Below are positions 16,480 to 23,874 of a stretch of 64,000 nt of DNA, piece after piece. Position 1 is the stretch's first letter; every line of letters starts with the position of its first letter. The notes under the pieces were generated by a model, which was not told where the DNA came from, did no database searches, and saw nothing but the letters and a program-made list of their open reading frames with translations. The DNA lies in contig CAVTZH010000001.1 in the NCBI GenBank assembly GCA_963739175.1, positions 1 to 64,000 on the forward strand, read 5' to 3'. The position numbers were made by a program, and so were the translations under genes. Origin of the DNA: VAZQ01 sp963739175. GTDB taxonomy: Bacteria; Pseudomonadota; Alphaproteobacteria; Rhizobiales; Xanthobacteraceae.

Positions 16480-16671
16480 TTGGAATACAAGGGCATCCGA
16501 TACGCATTGCGCGCCGCCATTGTTCCACGTCGCTTTCGGGTCGCCGTGTATTTGAAAGAAGACGAGCCGGTAGAGCGGACAGTCATGGGGTCGCGTCACG
16601 ATGCGGACGCGGCCGCTCGGCAGATGATCGACAGGTTTCTGGACCTGAAAGGCGATCTGACAAAACAGTGA
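16480..16671 (+). CDS. Hypothetical protein, 63 aa, TTG start
   Basis: A TTG start at 16480 gives MEYKGIRYALRAAIVPRRFR, a beta-hairpin-like N-terminus followed by a helix (DADAAARQMIDRFLDLKGD). Composition is protein-like over its whole length and it follows the previous gene closely. Short proteins with the G-I-x-Y-x-(V/I)-R-x-x-I pattern are frequent in Bradyrhizobium. No known function. Confidence 0.5.
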   Translation: MEYKGIRYALRAAIVPRRFRVAVYLKEDEPVERTVMGSRHDADAAARQMIDRFLDLKGDLTKQ

Positions 16672-16718
16672 AGGCCACGGGACTCGCCTAATTGCGCCGC
16701 AATTATTAAATTGACCAT

Positions 16719-17402
16719 ATGTCGCAAGTGTTGCGTGATTTCCGCCGGGGTCTCCAACAGGCCAAGGCGTCCCAAATCGAGCCCTGCCTGCCATCCCTAA
16801 CCCGCAAACCGCCCAGCGGCCCCGGCTGGCTGCATGAGATCAAGCACGACGGCTACCGGATGATGGTCCGACGGGATGCCACTGGGGTCCGCATCATCAC
16901 GCGCAACGGCTACGATTGGACCAGCCGCTATCCGCTAATTACCGCCGCCGCCATGGCGATCAAAGCTAAGGCCTTCCTGATCGACGGCGAGGCGGTTTCG
17001 TGTGATGACTCCGGCTTGGCGGTCTTTGAGCGGATCAGGCATCGGCGCAATGAAGCCAACGTTTTCCTGTATGCCTTCGACCTTCTCTCGCTGAACGGCG
17101 AAGACATTCGGCGCGAGAGCATTGAGGATCGAAAGGCCGCGCTCAGCCGACTAATCCGGCCTCGGTACCCGGGCATTCAATTTCTAGACCATCTGGAATT
17201 CGACGACGGCCAGATGATCTTTGAGCACGCCTGCGAACTGGGCTGCGAAGGCATCGTCTCTAAAAGACTTGGGTCGCCTTATCGATCGGGACGGTCACGC
17301 GATTGGATCAAAGTCAAAAATCCGGCGGCACCGGCTGCGCGAAGGCTCGAGGAAGAGGACTGGAATGATCGACGTTCCTCAGCGAAATCGCGTCGGACCT
17401 AA
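16719..17402 (+). CDS. ATP-dependent DNA ligase, adenylation domain only (LigD type)
   Basis: Encodes 227 residues. Nucleotidyltransferase motifs appear in order: motif I EIKHDGYRMM with nucleophile Lys42, motif III FLIDGEAV (87-94), motif IV EGIVSKRL (177-184) and motif V DWIKVKNP (195-202). It covers the adenylation domain seen in LigD/LigC ligases but lacks the C-terminal OB-fold, so alone it could charge itself with AMP but might need a partner for sealing. Short solo ligases like this are common in rhizobia. The Cys-rich gene downstream overlaps its 3' end by 38 nt. Confidence 0.88.
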   Translation: MSQVLRDFRRGLQQAKASQIEPCLPSLTRKPPSGPGWLHEIKHDGYRMMVRRDATGVRIITRNGYDWTSRYPLITAAAMAIKAKAFLIDGEAVSCDDSGLAVFERIRHRRNEANVFLYAFDLLSLNGEDIRRESIEDRKAALSRLIRPRYPGIQFLDHLEFDDGQMIFEHACELGCEGIVSKRLGSPYRSGRSRDWIKVKNPAAPAARRLEEEDWNDRRSSAKSRRT

Positions 17403-17598
17403 TCCAAGCACCGGCGATCTGTGTCCGATCTGCAAAGGTGCTCGCTGGGTCTGCGAGGCGCACCCCGATCGCCCGTGGGGTATTCAAGGCGAGTGCGGCT
17501 GCGGCGAGCCCGGTATGCCGTGCAAGTTCTGCAATCCGTGCGGCGGCCCTGATGATCCGCCCGACGCCCAGCCAGGTTTCAAGCAAACATGCCCTTGA
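17365..17598 (+). CDS. Cys-rich zinc-ribbon-like protein, 77 aa
   Basis: Starts at the ATG at 17365 inside the end of the ligase gene, with GAGGAAGAGG just upstream. The protein is rich in Cys: LCPICKGARWVCEAHPDRPW, then ECGCGEPGMPCKFCNPCGG. The paired C-x2-C and C-G-C-G/C-x2-C sets fit one or two bound zinc ions. The pattern of W-V-C-x2-H-P-D-x-PW followed by CGCG-x-PGMPC recurs in short proteins across rhizobia. Translational coupling to the ligase is suggested by the overlap. Role unknown. Confidence 0.65.
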   Translation: MIDVPQRNRVGPNPSTGDLCPICKGARWVCEAHPDRPWGIQGECGCGEPGMPCKFCNPCGGPDDPPDAQPGFKQTCP

Positions 17599-17697
17599 CC
17601 TACCGCGACCGCGTAAATCCGATGCCACTGTCCTAGTTTCGTGGAACGGCTGTGCTAATTAGCTGTTTACGGATCGAATCAAGAGGGCGCGTCCCCA

Positions 17698-17856
17698 ATG
17701 TCCCAGCGAACCGAAAGGCTGACCTTTGAGCTAAGCGAGGACGACCTATGCCGGATCGACGACTATCGATTTGCGCACCGGCTTCCCTCCCGCGCGGTTG
17801 CCATCCGCGAATTGCTGAGGCGCGGACTGCAAACCTCCGACCAGAAACCACAGTGA
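17698..17856 (+). CDS. Ribbon-helix-helix DNA-binding protein, 52 aa
   Basis: A 52-codon frame from the ATG at 17698: MSQRTERLTFELSEDDLCRI starts with a beta strand (RLTFELS) followed by two helices (EDDLCRIDDYRFAHR and SRAVAIRELLRRGL). This is the CopG/Arc/MetJ ribbon-helix-helix layout, including the hydrophobic strand and the S-R-x-x-A-I-R-x-L-L-R-x-G-L second helix. It would bind DNA as a dimer, perhaps as an autoregulator or antitoxin-like protein, but no toxin gene is adjacent. Confidence 0.65.
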   Translation: MSQRTERLTFELSEDDLCRIDDYRFAHRLPSRAVAIRELLRRGLQTSDQKPQ

Positions 17857-18454
17857 GGCCGCCTCACACCGCTGGTGCCGATGCTTTGCATGGTTGCCCG
17901 TGCAAACGAACGATGACGGCACGGTGTGGTGCAAACACTATTGGCGCCACGAGATCCGCTCGTTGGATGGCGAGAATTGCGATCCAGGCCGTCGCATAAG
18001 ATGGTCCGCTTATCGGGGAAGAGCGAACGCCCAATTACAACCGCCCTAACATGAGATGTGCTTCGACAACGAATGGACGGCATGAACCCGTGGCGCGCCG
18101 TCCTCTACTGTCTACGGCCTCGTGGTTTCCCGCGCCATTGTGTGCCTTGAGGCCGTGTCGGCGGCCCGGCAGGTCGTGTGGGCGCGACGATTTTACCCCC
18201 AATCACCACGCGATGCCCTTGCCATGGCACTCGATGCACTCGATGCCAGCATTCAACCCGGTGCCGTGACATTGCCCGCAGGGTATCGGTATTTTTTCAT
18301 TCATAGGAGAATGCCATTGTTTTCAGATATTGACTCGCGTTTTGGTCGAGGTGGCGTAGGTTCGGTTGACACGTATCCGCAGCGCGTCCGCGCTGGTGAT
18401 GACTTGCCAAGTTCGAACGGCTCAAGACAGACGAGCGGGATTGAGTTCGCGCGT
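17857..18454. other. Stretch without a confident gene
   Basis: About 600 bases. A frame at 18122-18568 has a partly protein-like middle (DALAMALDALDASIQPG) but runs into the convincing opposite-strand gene at 18455 and has no good start. A GTG frame near 17901 could code about 45 residues (NDDGTVWCKHYWRHEIRSLD). Neither is supported enough to call. Confidence 0.35.
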
Positions 18455-18793
18455 CTACGGATAGAGGCCGCGCCACCGTTCCGCGAACGTCAGGTCCTGC
18501 ACGTCTGGTTGATGGGCATTGCGCGCGTCTTCAGCCGCCTCCTGCGCACGCGGAGCAGGTTCTGGTAACGCGTCCGGCGCGGAGGGATGCTCCGGCTCGG
18601 ATAGCGGCCAGTGCAAGTTGGATTTGCTCAAACCAGGGCGGCCGGGATACCAGCACCGTTTGCCGTCGATGATCCGCCAAGACCAATATTCCTTGGCGGC
18701 AGGCGGCAACTCCGCCCTGCACTCGATGGCGCTGGACGCCGTGGTCACCCACGACGCCAGGACGATGGTGACTGCAAGAGCGTAGCGGCTCAT
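18455..18793 (-). CDS. Exported hypothetical protein, 112 aa
   Basis: MSRYALAVTIVLASWVTTAS is a signal peptide, followed by a mature part with two Cys (IECRAELPPAAKEYWSWR, RCWYPGRPG). The YWSWRIIDGKRCWYPGR block recurs in short exported proteins of Bradyrhizobium. The C-terminal half is Pro/Glu-rich and probably disordered. An exact sigma-EcfG promoter lies directly upstream (18802-18827) so close to the ATG that the transcript would be leaderless. Confidence 0.65.
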   Translation of the reverse strand: MSRYALAVTIVLASWVTTASSAIECRAELPPAAKEYWSWRIIDGKRCWYPGRPGLSKSNLHWPLSEPEHPSAPDALPEPAPRAQEAAEDARNAHQPDVQDLTFAERWRGLYP

Positions 18794-18801
18794 GAGGCGG
18801 G

Positions 18802-18827
18802 AACGCGGCCCGTCAAACGAAAGTTCC
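18802..18827 (-). promoter_or_regulatory. sigma-EcfG-type promoter, GGAAC-N17-CGTT
   Basis: Exact consensus on the minus strand; eight bases separate the -10 from the ATG at 18793. The geometry matches that of 15948-15972. Confidence 0.6.
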
Positions 18828-18888
18828 GCTGTTTGGGCTGCAAAGGATAGACGCGCTCGGAATACATCTTCCCTAACGGGAATGGCCG

Positions 18889-19125
18889 TCAGCCAGCCTC
18901 GGGCTCACACCGCGGTTCTGGCACGCTTTCAAGCAGAGCGGCCGTGTGATCGTAGGTGCTGGCGATCCGCAACATCGTTGCCCGCGTGGATGCATGATGC
19001 ATCTGGTCAGCGACGTGGCGGGCCTCTTCGGCACGCAGACGAAGCGAGTGGTCACGCCGCTCTTTGGCGTCGTCCTTGTGGTGCTCGACCACTTTGTCCT
19101 CACGCAAAACCACAAATAGTTCCAT
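18889..19125 (-). CDS. Hypothetical protein, 78 aa
   Basis: Starting at MELFVVLREDKVVEHHKDDA (19125), the protein is charged and helical, ending in a segment HASTRATMLRIASTYDHTAAL. The (M/L)LRIAxTYDxxA pattern recurs in a widespread family of short rhizobial proteins. The seven residues upstream in frame add nothing. Cytoplasmic, function unknown. Confidence 0.55.
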   Translation of the reverse strand: MELFVVLREDKVVEHHKDDAKERRDHSLRLRAEEARHVADQMHHASTRATMLRIASTYDHTAALLESVPEPRCEPEAG

Positions 19126-19456
19126 GAGTCTGCGATCCGTCCGCACGCACCGGTTGGTAAATTAATGCGAGCGATACCGATCCGTTCCTGGAACTGACGT
19201 TAATTCCTTGCGCACTACGAACAGTCTCAGCAATCACCTTTGCGCAGCTGAGGTTGTTGTTGTTGCGTCGCTGGCTTGCTCGCCGACCCAGTCGCCGGAA
19301 CTTGTTGCGCTGTGACCGGCGGCGTTGGAGTCTCGTAGACCAATCGAAGGTCTCAGTCGTGCGCCAACAGCAGCATATACAGCCAAGAAAAAAGAAGACG
19401 AGTGAATTTTGATCGGCGCCCGAGGCCGCCATCGCCATTAAGCGCGTCGGCGTCCC
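19126..19456. other. Stretch without a confident gene
   Basis: On the minus strand a short Pro/Gln-rich frame (around 19232-19350, ending KPATQQQQPQLRKGDC and a stop) looks like the C-terminus of an exported or linker-rich protein, but no proper start or upstream part could be found. It may be a gene relic. Confidence 0.3.
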
Positions 19457-19660
19457 TTAAATTTTCTCTGCCTCGGATTCCGCTCGCTCAGCCATCCTCA
19501 CCCAACTCTGGGCCGACGCCATCATTGCCTCACGCTCTTTGGGGAGCGACATCCGCTTTGCGACCTCGATGCATTCGACCGCTCGCTGCCGGTACTCAGC
19601 AGCCAATCCTGCGGCGGCGGAACGCCTGTCGGCGGCCGCTTCCTTGGAACTTTTGCCCAT
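19457..19660 (-). CDS. Hypothetical protein, 67 aa
   Basis: MGKSSKEAAADRRSAAAGLA is followed by AEYRQRAVECIEVAKRMSLP and ends in an amphipathic helix (SWVRMAERAESEAEKI). The Y-R-x-R-A-x-E-C-x-x-x-A pattern, a gap, then a W-x-x-M/L-A-E helix, marks a very common short alphaproteobacterial family of unknown function. Single gene. Confidence 0.6.
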   Translation of the reverse strand: MGKSSKEAAADRRSAAAGLAAEYRQRAVECIEVAKRMSLPKEREAMMASAQSWVRMAERAESEAEKI

Positions 19661-19878
19661 GTCCGTTACTCGTCTTTATGGATCAAGACCGATGGTGCGC
19701 GACCTGTTCCGCATTTGTGATTGCGGGTTTCCTCGACAAACCCATGGAACTCCTTCGCCAGTGCTTAACACTAGCGGCGTTGCGAGGGTCACCGCCAGAA
19801 ATGGAGAAAGCGTTGAAGCGCCGTAAGCGCGATAAAGCTGCATAGGGAACCAGCGGGTGTGCCGATCATTTAGTCGGT

Positions 19879-20370
19879 ATGCGCCAACTATTCACACAAC
19901 TTGTGATGAGCGCGGCATTTCTCGTCGTCGCGTGCGCGTCCTCCATCGCGCAGCAGCGGTGGGCTGAATACACCGATGCTCGCGGTACGAGGGTCGAGTA
20001 TCCCGAAGACCTATTCTCAGTCCGCAAAGGGGCTGAAGGCGGCGGGCAGGTCTTAGTCTCGCGCGACGGACGTGCTCGGCTACACATGTATTCCATGGAC
20101 AATCCGAAAGCCCTCGCGCCAAGGGAATTCATGCGCAGCCATTTCCCGGCTTCCCGATCGACGCTCACTTATGATCGAGTGGCACGGAATTTCTTCGCAC
20201 TCTCGACGCGGCGCGAAGGGATGATTGTTTACCTGCGCTGCAATTTTTCCTCGGCGCGCGGCGGCACATTGCATTGCGTAGACATTCGATATCCAGCGAG
20301 CGAGAAGCGAGCTTGGGATGAAATCGTTACGCGGATTAGCCGGTCAGTACGGCCTTTGCCGTCCGGCTGA
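19879..20370 (+). CDS. Exported hypothetical protein, 163 aa
   Basis: An N-terminal signal peptide (MRQLFTQLVMSAAFLVVACA, cleavage near SSIAQQ) precedes a beta-rich domain: RWAEYTDARGTRVEYPEDLF, then SRDGRARLHMYSMDNP, and a C-terminal helix with two Cys (LRCNFS, LHCVDIRYP). It looks like a small periplasmic domain protein of rhizobia. A near-match to the sigma-EcfG consensus (GGAAC-N16-CATT) ends eight bases before the ATG. Followed 20 bases later by another plus-strand gene. Confidence 0.6.
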   Translation: MRQLFTQLVMSAAFLVVACASSIAQQRWAEYTDARGTRVEYPEDLFSVRKGAEGGGQVLVSRDGRARLHMYSMDNPKALAPREFMRSHFPASRSTLTYDRVARNFFALSTRREGMIVYLRCNFSSARGGTLHCVDIRYPASEKRAWDEIVTRISRSVRPLPSG

Positions 20371-20390
20371 CACAAACAGGACTGTGTCCC

Positions 20391-21086
20391 ATGCCCGCGT
20401 CGTCCTCCACAATTTTTGTATGCGCCGGTCTCATCTTGGGCGCGCTCGGGCTCGGCGGGCACTATCTGAGCAACCGTGATACATCCGGGAAGGTGACGAA
20501 TGCCGAGCCGTTGTTCGCGAGATCAGTCGAAGAAGCGGGACTTTCGGCCGGTCGATGGCCTGCGGTTCGTTTGGATGTGCCGCATTACGGCCCGATGGTC
20601 GAGCTTCTGACGCTCGGCGCTAACTCTGGACGCACGGCTACGGCCGATCAGTCAGCACCGCAGGGGCACACGGAAGCAGCGCGAGAGACGCCTCGCACAT
20701 CGAAGGAAGCGGCGGAAGTCCGAAAGCAGCAGAAGCAAGCCCGGCGACCAAAAGAGAAGCGACGGAACGACGACGCGGCCAGCGATGCTGACGCCCGCGA
20801 TGCTTACGCCCGTGAAGTCCCCGAGAGGCAACACAGGCGCGGTTCGACACAACGCCGCGACGATGAGGATGAAGTCGGGACGACCGGGCGATCCAACAGC
20901 CGCCAACTTGAAGCGGACGAGGCGACAGATCGTCGGCGTGAGGAAGGCCGCCGCCAACAGTCGCGCGAAAGGCCCTTCACGCGCGACGACGGCCGAGAAC
21001 GGGAGCGCCGGGACACGAGGGCACCTGAGAACCGAGAGAGCGGGTTCACACCGTTCCGAATGTTCGGCATCTTCGATCAACGGTGA
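20391..21086 (+). CDS. Membrane-anchored, highly charged low-complexity protein
   Basis: Encodes 231 residues. One hydrophobic segment near the start (STIFVCAGLILGALGLGGHY) acts as signal or anchor. A short ordered part follows (RWPAVRLDVPHYGPMVELL). From about residue 80 to 215 the chain is almost wholly Arg, Glu, Asp, Lys and Gln and surely disordered; it ends with SGFTPFRMFGIFDQR. Rich-in-charge tails of this kind occur in rhizobial envelope proteins but no function is known. It may share a transcript with the preceding exported protein. Confidence 0.5.
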   Translation: MPASSSTIFVCAGLILGALGLGGHYLSNRDTSGKVTNAEPLFARSVEEAGLSAGRWPAVRLDVPHYGPMVELLTLGANSGRTATADQSAPQGHTEAARETPRTSKEAAEVRKQQKQARRPKEKRRNDDAASDADARDAYAREVPERQHRRGSTQRRDDEDEVGTTGRSNSRQLEADEATDRRREEGRRQQSRERPFTRDDGRERERRDTRAPENRESGFTPFRMFGIFDQR

Positions 21087-21331
21087 TGTACGCGGAACGC
21101 GGTCGGAAATCGGCTGGAAAGCTGCGGACCATTGAACGGCCGTTCAGTATGGAACGGCGCAGAGACTATTCAGGTCATCGCGTCGCAGTAGTCTTGCAAA
21201 CGGCCGATGCGTCCCACTATTGCACAAGCGTTAGCGCGTATGCGCCAGCATTGAGATCATCGTTATCGATTGAGCCGCGAGATCGTAGGGAATGCCGTGG
21301 GGCGGCTTCTCAATTCGCACCGAGGACAACA

Positions 21332-21550
21332 ATGCCGCTGCATCGGCTGTTGGAGAACAGCGCGTTTGAACCCGAACATGTCGAAGCAATGTCCACCGCG
21401 TTCGAGGACATCTGTCGCGAACTTGGGCTTGCGCAACGGGATGACCCGCTTCGCGAACTTGTCGCGCGACAGGTGATTGAATTCGCCCGGCGCAGCGAGC
21501 GCGACCCGACGAAGCTGAGATCACAGGTTATGGCAGCGATCAGGCCGTAG
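21332..21550 (+). CDS. Conserved hypothetical protein, 72 aa
   Basis: MPLHRLLENSAFEPEHVEAM is a highly recognisable N-terminus of a short protein found in many rhizobia (MxxHRLLENSAF-P-E-x-V-x-x-(M/L)-x-x-A-F-E). It continues FEDICRELGLAQRDDPLREL and VIEFARRSERDPTKLRSQV. All-helical, cytoplasmic; the A-x-R-x-x-E-R-D-P-x-x-L ending is typical. Often lies beside regulatory or mobile genes. Function unknown. The longer frame to 21083 is rejected because conservation begins at this Met. Confidence 0.75.
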   Translation: MPLHRLLENSAFEPEHVEAMSTAFEDICRELGLAQRDDPLRELVARQVIEFARRSERDPTKLRSQVMAAIRP

Positions 21551-21760
21551 CGCTCGTACAGTTGGAGAGCGGGGCGTCAATCAACTCAAAGGCTGATAGT
21601 CGGGCTTATTTGGCCGAGGGGTTCGACCGTGGCGGCGTTGACGCATGGACCGCCGCGCTGTTGAAGACGCCCCGTCGCTTTGAACGCCCGTTCATTGTGA
21701 ACAACGGATGAATAGATCCGAGCGTTACCACTTGGACAGCGAAGCGGCACAAGTCGCGGC

Positions 21761-21785
21761 GGAACGAAAGATCATAACGAGCGTT
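21761..21785 (+). promoter_or_regulatory. sigma-EcfG-type promoter, GGAAC-N16-CGTT
   Basis: Exact consensus about 57 bases before the start codon of the frameshifted small exported protein at 21843. Confidence 0.6.
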
Positions 21786-21842
21786 TATTGCGGACCAAAG
21801 GGAGCGTGACATCCCTTCCAGATGAACCAGGAGGAACGCAAA

Positions 21843-22071
21843 ATGAATAGGACTTTTTTGCTCTCGCGATCTCTGCCGCTCTCGTTGTCCCGGCGGCGGC
21901 GCAAGCCACTTTCTATATCGTTCAAGACACCACAACGAAGCGTTGCACCGTCGTGAAGGAACGGCCGACTACGAAGACGATGGTTATCGTCGGCAACTCG
22001 GCAAGGTCTATACGACCGAAACCGAAGCGCAGAGCGCGATGCGGACGATCAAGGTCTGTGAGACGAAGTAA
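21843..22071 (+). pseudogene. Small exported protein, frameshifted
   Basis: An ATG preceded by AGGAGGAA opens a frame that goes wrong within a T6 run. In the next frame a signal-peptide-like LAISAALVVPAAAQ and a mature part ATFYIVQDTTTKRCTVVKER are plain. A second shift near 21999 leads to GKVYTTETEAQSAMRTIKVC and a TAA. The Q-A-T-F-Y-I-V-Q-D-x-x-T-K-x-C ... A-x-x-A-M-x-T-x-K-V-C pattern recurs in short exported proteins of Bradyrhizobium. Its intact promoter and terminator suggest sequence errors rather than decay. Confidence 0.65.
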
Positions 22072-22126
22072 ATTTCGGTAGTTATGCTGCTCATCCTATC
22101 TCTGAAGGGTGCTATGCGGCACAGAG

Positions 22127-22157
22127 AAACCCCGGCAGAGCGGACCGGGGTTTCTTT
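22127..22157 (+). terminator. Strong Rho-independent terminator
   Basis: AAACCCCGG pairs with CCGGGGTTT over an 11-base loop and is followed by CTTTG. It lies 55 bases after the frameshifted small exported gene. Confidence 0.8.
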
Positions 22158-22161
22158 GTTT

Positions 22162-22290
22162 AGCGGACGTCTGAGAGATCGGCCTACATGTCCGCTTCTG
22201 GCCCTTAGCGGACCTGCAAAGCATGTCCGCTGCGATGTCTGCTGTTGGGAGAACAGCGGACATGCTCTGACAGCCCGAAAATGTCCGCTT
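22162..22290. repeat. Array of alternating TGTCCGCT / AGCGGACA motifs
   Basis: Seven copies of the octamer or a one-base variant occur in mixed orientation at about 22162, 22188, 22205, 22223, 22235, 22255 and 22281; an eighth lies at 23529-23540 beyond the IS element. Neighbouring inverted copies can form hairpins. No gene lies here. Confidence 0.7.
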
Positions 22291-22301
22291 ATGACGGTGA
22301 T

Positions 22302-22322
22302 CTCAACCGATCGACGCAACAC
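22302..22322 (+). repeat. Left terminal inverted repeat of the IS30-family element
   Basis: Begins CTCAACCGATCGACGCAAC and matches the reverse complement of the right end with one mismatch. Confidence 0.85.
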
Positions 22323-22341
22323 TTTATCTTAAAGGGAAAAG

Positions 22342-23517
22342 ATGGAGTGTCTGGTGATAAGCCCAAGATATCGTCGAGGTTTCACTGCGGCGGAGAAAAC
22401 GGAGCTTTGGGATCGCTGGCAGCGGGGTAAGTCGCTGAAAGCGATTGGCCGGGCTTTTGGTAAGCCGTCATCGTCCATTTATTTCCAGGTGGCGCCGCAC
22501 GGAGGGATTCGTCCTGCGCCACGGCGGCGTTCGCGGTTGGCATTGACGCTGTCGGAGCGCGAGGAAATATCCAGGGGCATTGCGGCGCATCGATCGGCCC
22601 GATCGATGGCCAGGTCGCTGGGTCACTCGCCTTCAACGGTGAGCCGGGAAATCAGCCGGAACGGCGGCTATGATCGATACCGAGCGACACTTGCTGATGA
22701 GAAGGCCTGGGTCCGCGCTCGCCGTCCGAAACGATGTAAGCTGGCGAACAGTTCGTGGCTGCGACAGGCCGTGGCGAGCAAGCTTAGATCGAATTGGTCG
22801 CCCGAGCAGATCGCCGGTTGGCTGAAGCGAGTGCATCCTGAAGATGAGTTTTGTCGCGTGTCACACGAGACGATCTATCGCAGCTTATTTGTTCAAGCCC
22901 GCGGGGTGCTTAAGAAAGAACTGCTTGGCCATCTTCGATCGAAGCGGACGATCCGCCGACCTAAGCAGGCGGGCCAAAATGGCGATGGACGGGGGCAAAT
23001 CAAGGATATCGTCTCAATCCGTCAGCGACCGGCTGCTGTTGAAGATCGGGCGGTCCCTGGTCACTGGGAGGGCGATCTCCTGTCCGGGTCGAAGAACAGC
23101 TACATCGCGACCTTGGTCGAACGTCATACGCGTTACGTGATGTTGGCGAAGGTGGCCAACAAGGACACGCGAACGGTCGTTTCTGCGCTCATCAAGCAGG
23201 CGAAGAGGCTGCCGGATGAGCTGTACAAGTCCCTGACCTGGGACCGAGGCAAGGAGCTTGCGGACCATCGACGATTTACGCTTGCGACCGACATCGATGT
23301 CTACTTCTGCGATCCGCAGAGTCCTTGGCAGCGCGGTTCCAATGAGAACACCAATGGTTTGCTGAGGCAGTACTTCCCGAAAGGAACCGACCTGTCAGTG
23401 TATTCGCAAGCTCAACTGAACAAGATCGCCCGTCAGCTCAACGAACGGCCACGGGAGACCTTGAAATACGAAACCCCAGCAGAGAGATTTAACGCCTGTG
23501 TTGCGTCGACCGGTTGA
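22342..23517 (+). CDS. IS30 family transposase
   Basis: Encodes 391 residues. The N-terminus has the IS30 helix-turn-helix pair (LKAIGRAFGKPSSSIYFQV and ARSMARSLGHSPSTVSREI), then an Arg-rich linker and an rve-type catalytic core. Catalytic residues are Asp245 (GHWEGDLL), Asp301 (TWDRGKEL) and Glu335 (QRGSNENTNGLLRQYFPKG), giving the family's DD(33)E spacing. Full-length and apparently intact. Ends at a TGA within the right terminal repeat. Confidence 0.95.
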   Translation: MECLVISPRYRRGFTAAEKTELWDRWQRGKSLKAIGRAFGKPSSSIYFQVAPHGGIRPAPRRRSRLALTLSEREEISRGIAAHRSARSMARSLGHSPSTVSREISRNGGYDRYRATLADEKAWVRARRPKRCKLANSSWLRQAVASKLRSNWSPEQIAGWLKRVHPEDEFCRVSHETIYRSLFVQARGVLKKELLGHLRSKRTIRRPKQAGQNGDGRGQIKDIVSIRQRPAAVEDRAVPGHWEGDLLSGSKNSYIATLVERHTRYVMLAKVANKDTRTVVSALIKQAKRLPDELYKSLTWDRGKELADHRRFTLATDIDVYFCDPQSPWQRGSNENTNGLLRQYFPKGTDLSVYSQAQLNKIARQLNERPRETLKYETPAERFNACVASTG

Positions 23518-23518
23518 G
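23498..23518 (-). repeat. Right terminal inverted repeat of the IS30-family element
   Basis: The outermost 21 bases, reading inwards on the minus strand from CTCAACCGG, include the stop codon of the transposase. Confidence 0.85.
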
Positions 23519-23613
23519 CCGGCAACCCTTAGCGGACATGCGAAGCCGAAATGAACCCGCAAATCCTAAAGCCGGTGGTCCCAATCACAAAACATTGGTG
23601 GCGAAAAGCTGGT

Positions 23614-23820
23614 CTATCTATTCGGTTCGAGTGTCAGCTCCGCAATTAACGGAAGGTGGTCGGAGCCAAAGTCAGGCAACACCCGCATTCCACAAATCTT
23701 GAAATGCCCTGTGCAAAACACGTAGTCCAACGGATAGCGAAGTCCGGGCCAGTCTGCTGGATAGGTGTTGTAAAAACCCCGTCCGCGTCTCGGATCCAAA
23801 AGGTCGCCAGCGCGCATCAA
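23614..23820 (-). pseudogene. C-terminal fragment of an endonuclease/exonuclease/phosphatase family protein
   Basis: Sixty-eight residues remain, ending with the family's last motif: LRYPLDYVFCTGHFKICGMR, then PDFGSDHLPLIAELTLE. The G-S-D-H-x-P-L block holds the catalytic Asp-His of the DNase I/EEP superfamily. The N-terminal three-quarters is missing; upstream of the fragment lies directly the terminator of the DUF1236 gene. It is a remnant from a past rearrangement, possibly linked to the nearby IS30 element. Confidence 0.75.
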
Positions 23821-23850
23821 AAAACCCCGAGGCTGGGGAGCCCCGGGGCC
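23819..23850 (-). terminator. Rho-independent terminator of the DUF1236 gene
   Basis: On the minus strand CCCCGGGGCTCC folds with AGCCTCGGGG and is followed by seven T. It lies 25 bases after the stop of the gene at 23875-24531. Confidence 0.8.
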
Positions 23851-23874
23851 ATTCTTGGAGAAGGGCGAAAGCCG

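Larger units (their letters stand above)
22302..23518 (+). mobile_element. IS30-family insertion sequence, 1217 bp
   Basis: A transposase gene is framed by 21-bp terminal inverted repeats at 22302-22322 and 23498-23518 (20 of 21 bases match; outer ends CTCAACC and GGTTGAG). The transposase stop lies inside the right repeat. No target duplication is evident at the ends (left GAT, right CCG). The repeats of the TGTCCGCT array flank the element on both sides, so it probably inserted in that array. Confidence 0.88.

Noticed and set aside
18122..18568. 148-codon plus-strand frame
   Set aside because: Only a short part has protein-like composition; it overlaps the convincing exported protein on the other strand and lacks a good start.
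22162..22290. CRISPR-like array
   Set aside because: The repeat units are octamers in mixed orientation with irregular gaps of 5-20 bases and there are no cas genes; no CRISPR array was seen anywhere in the window.
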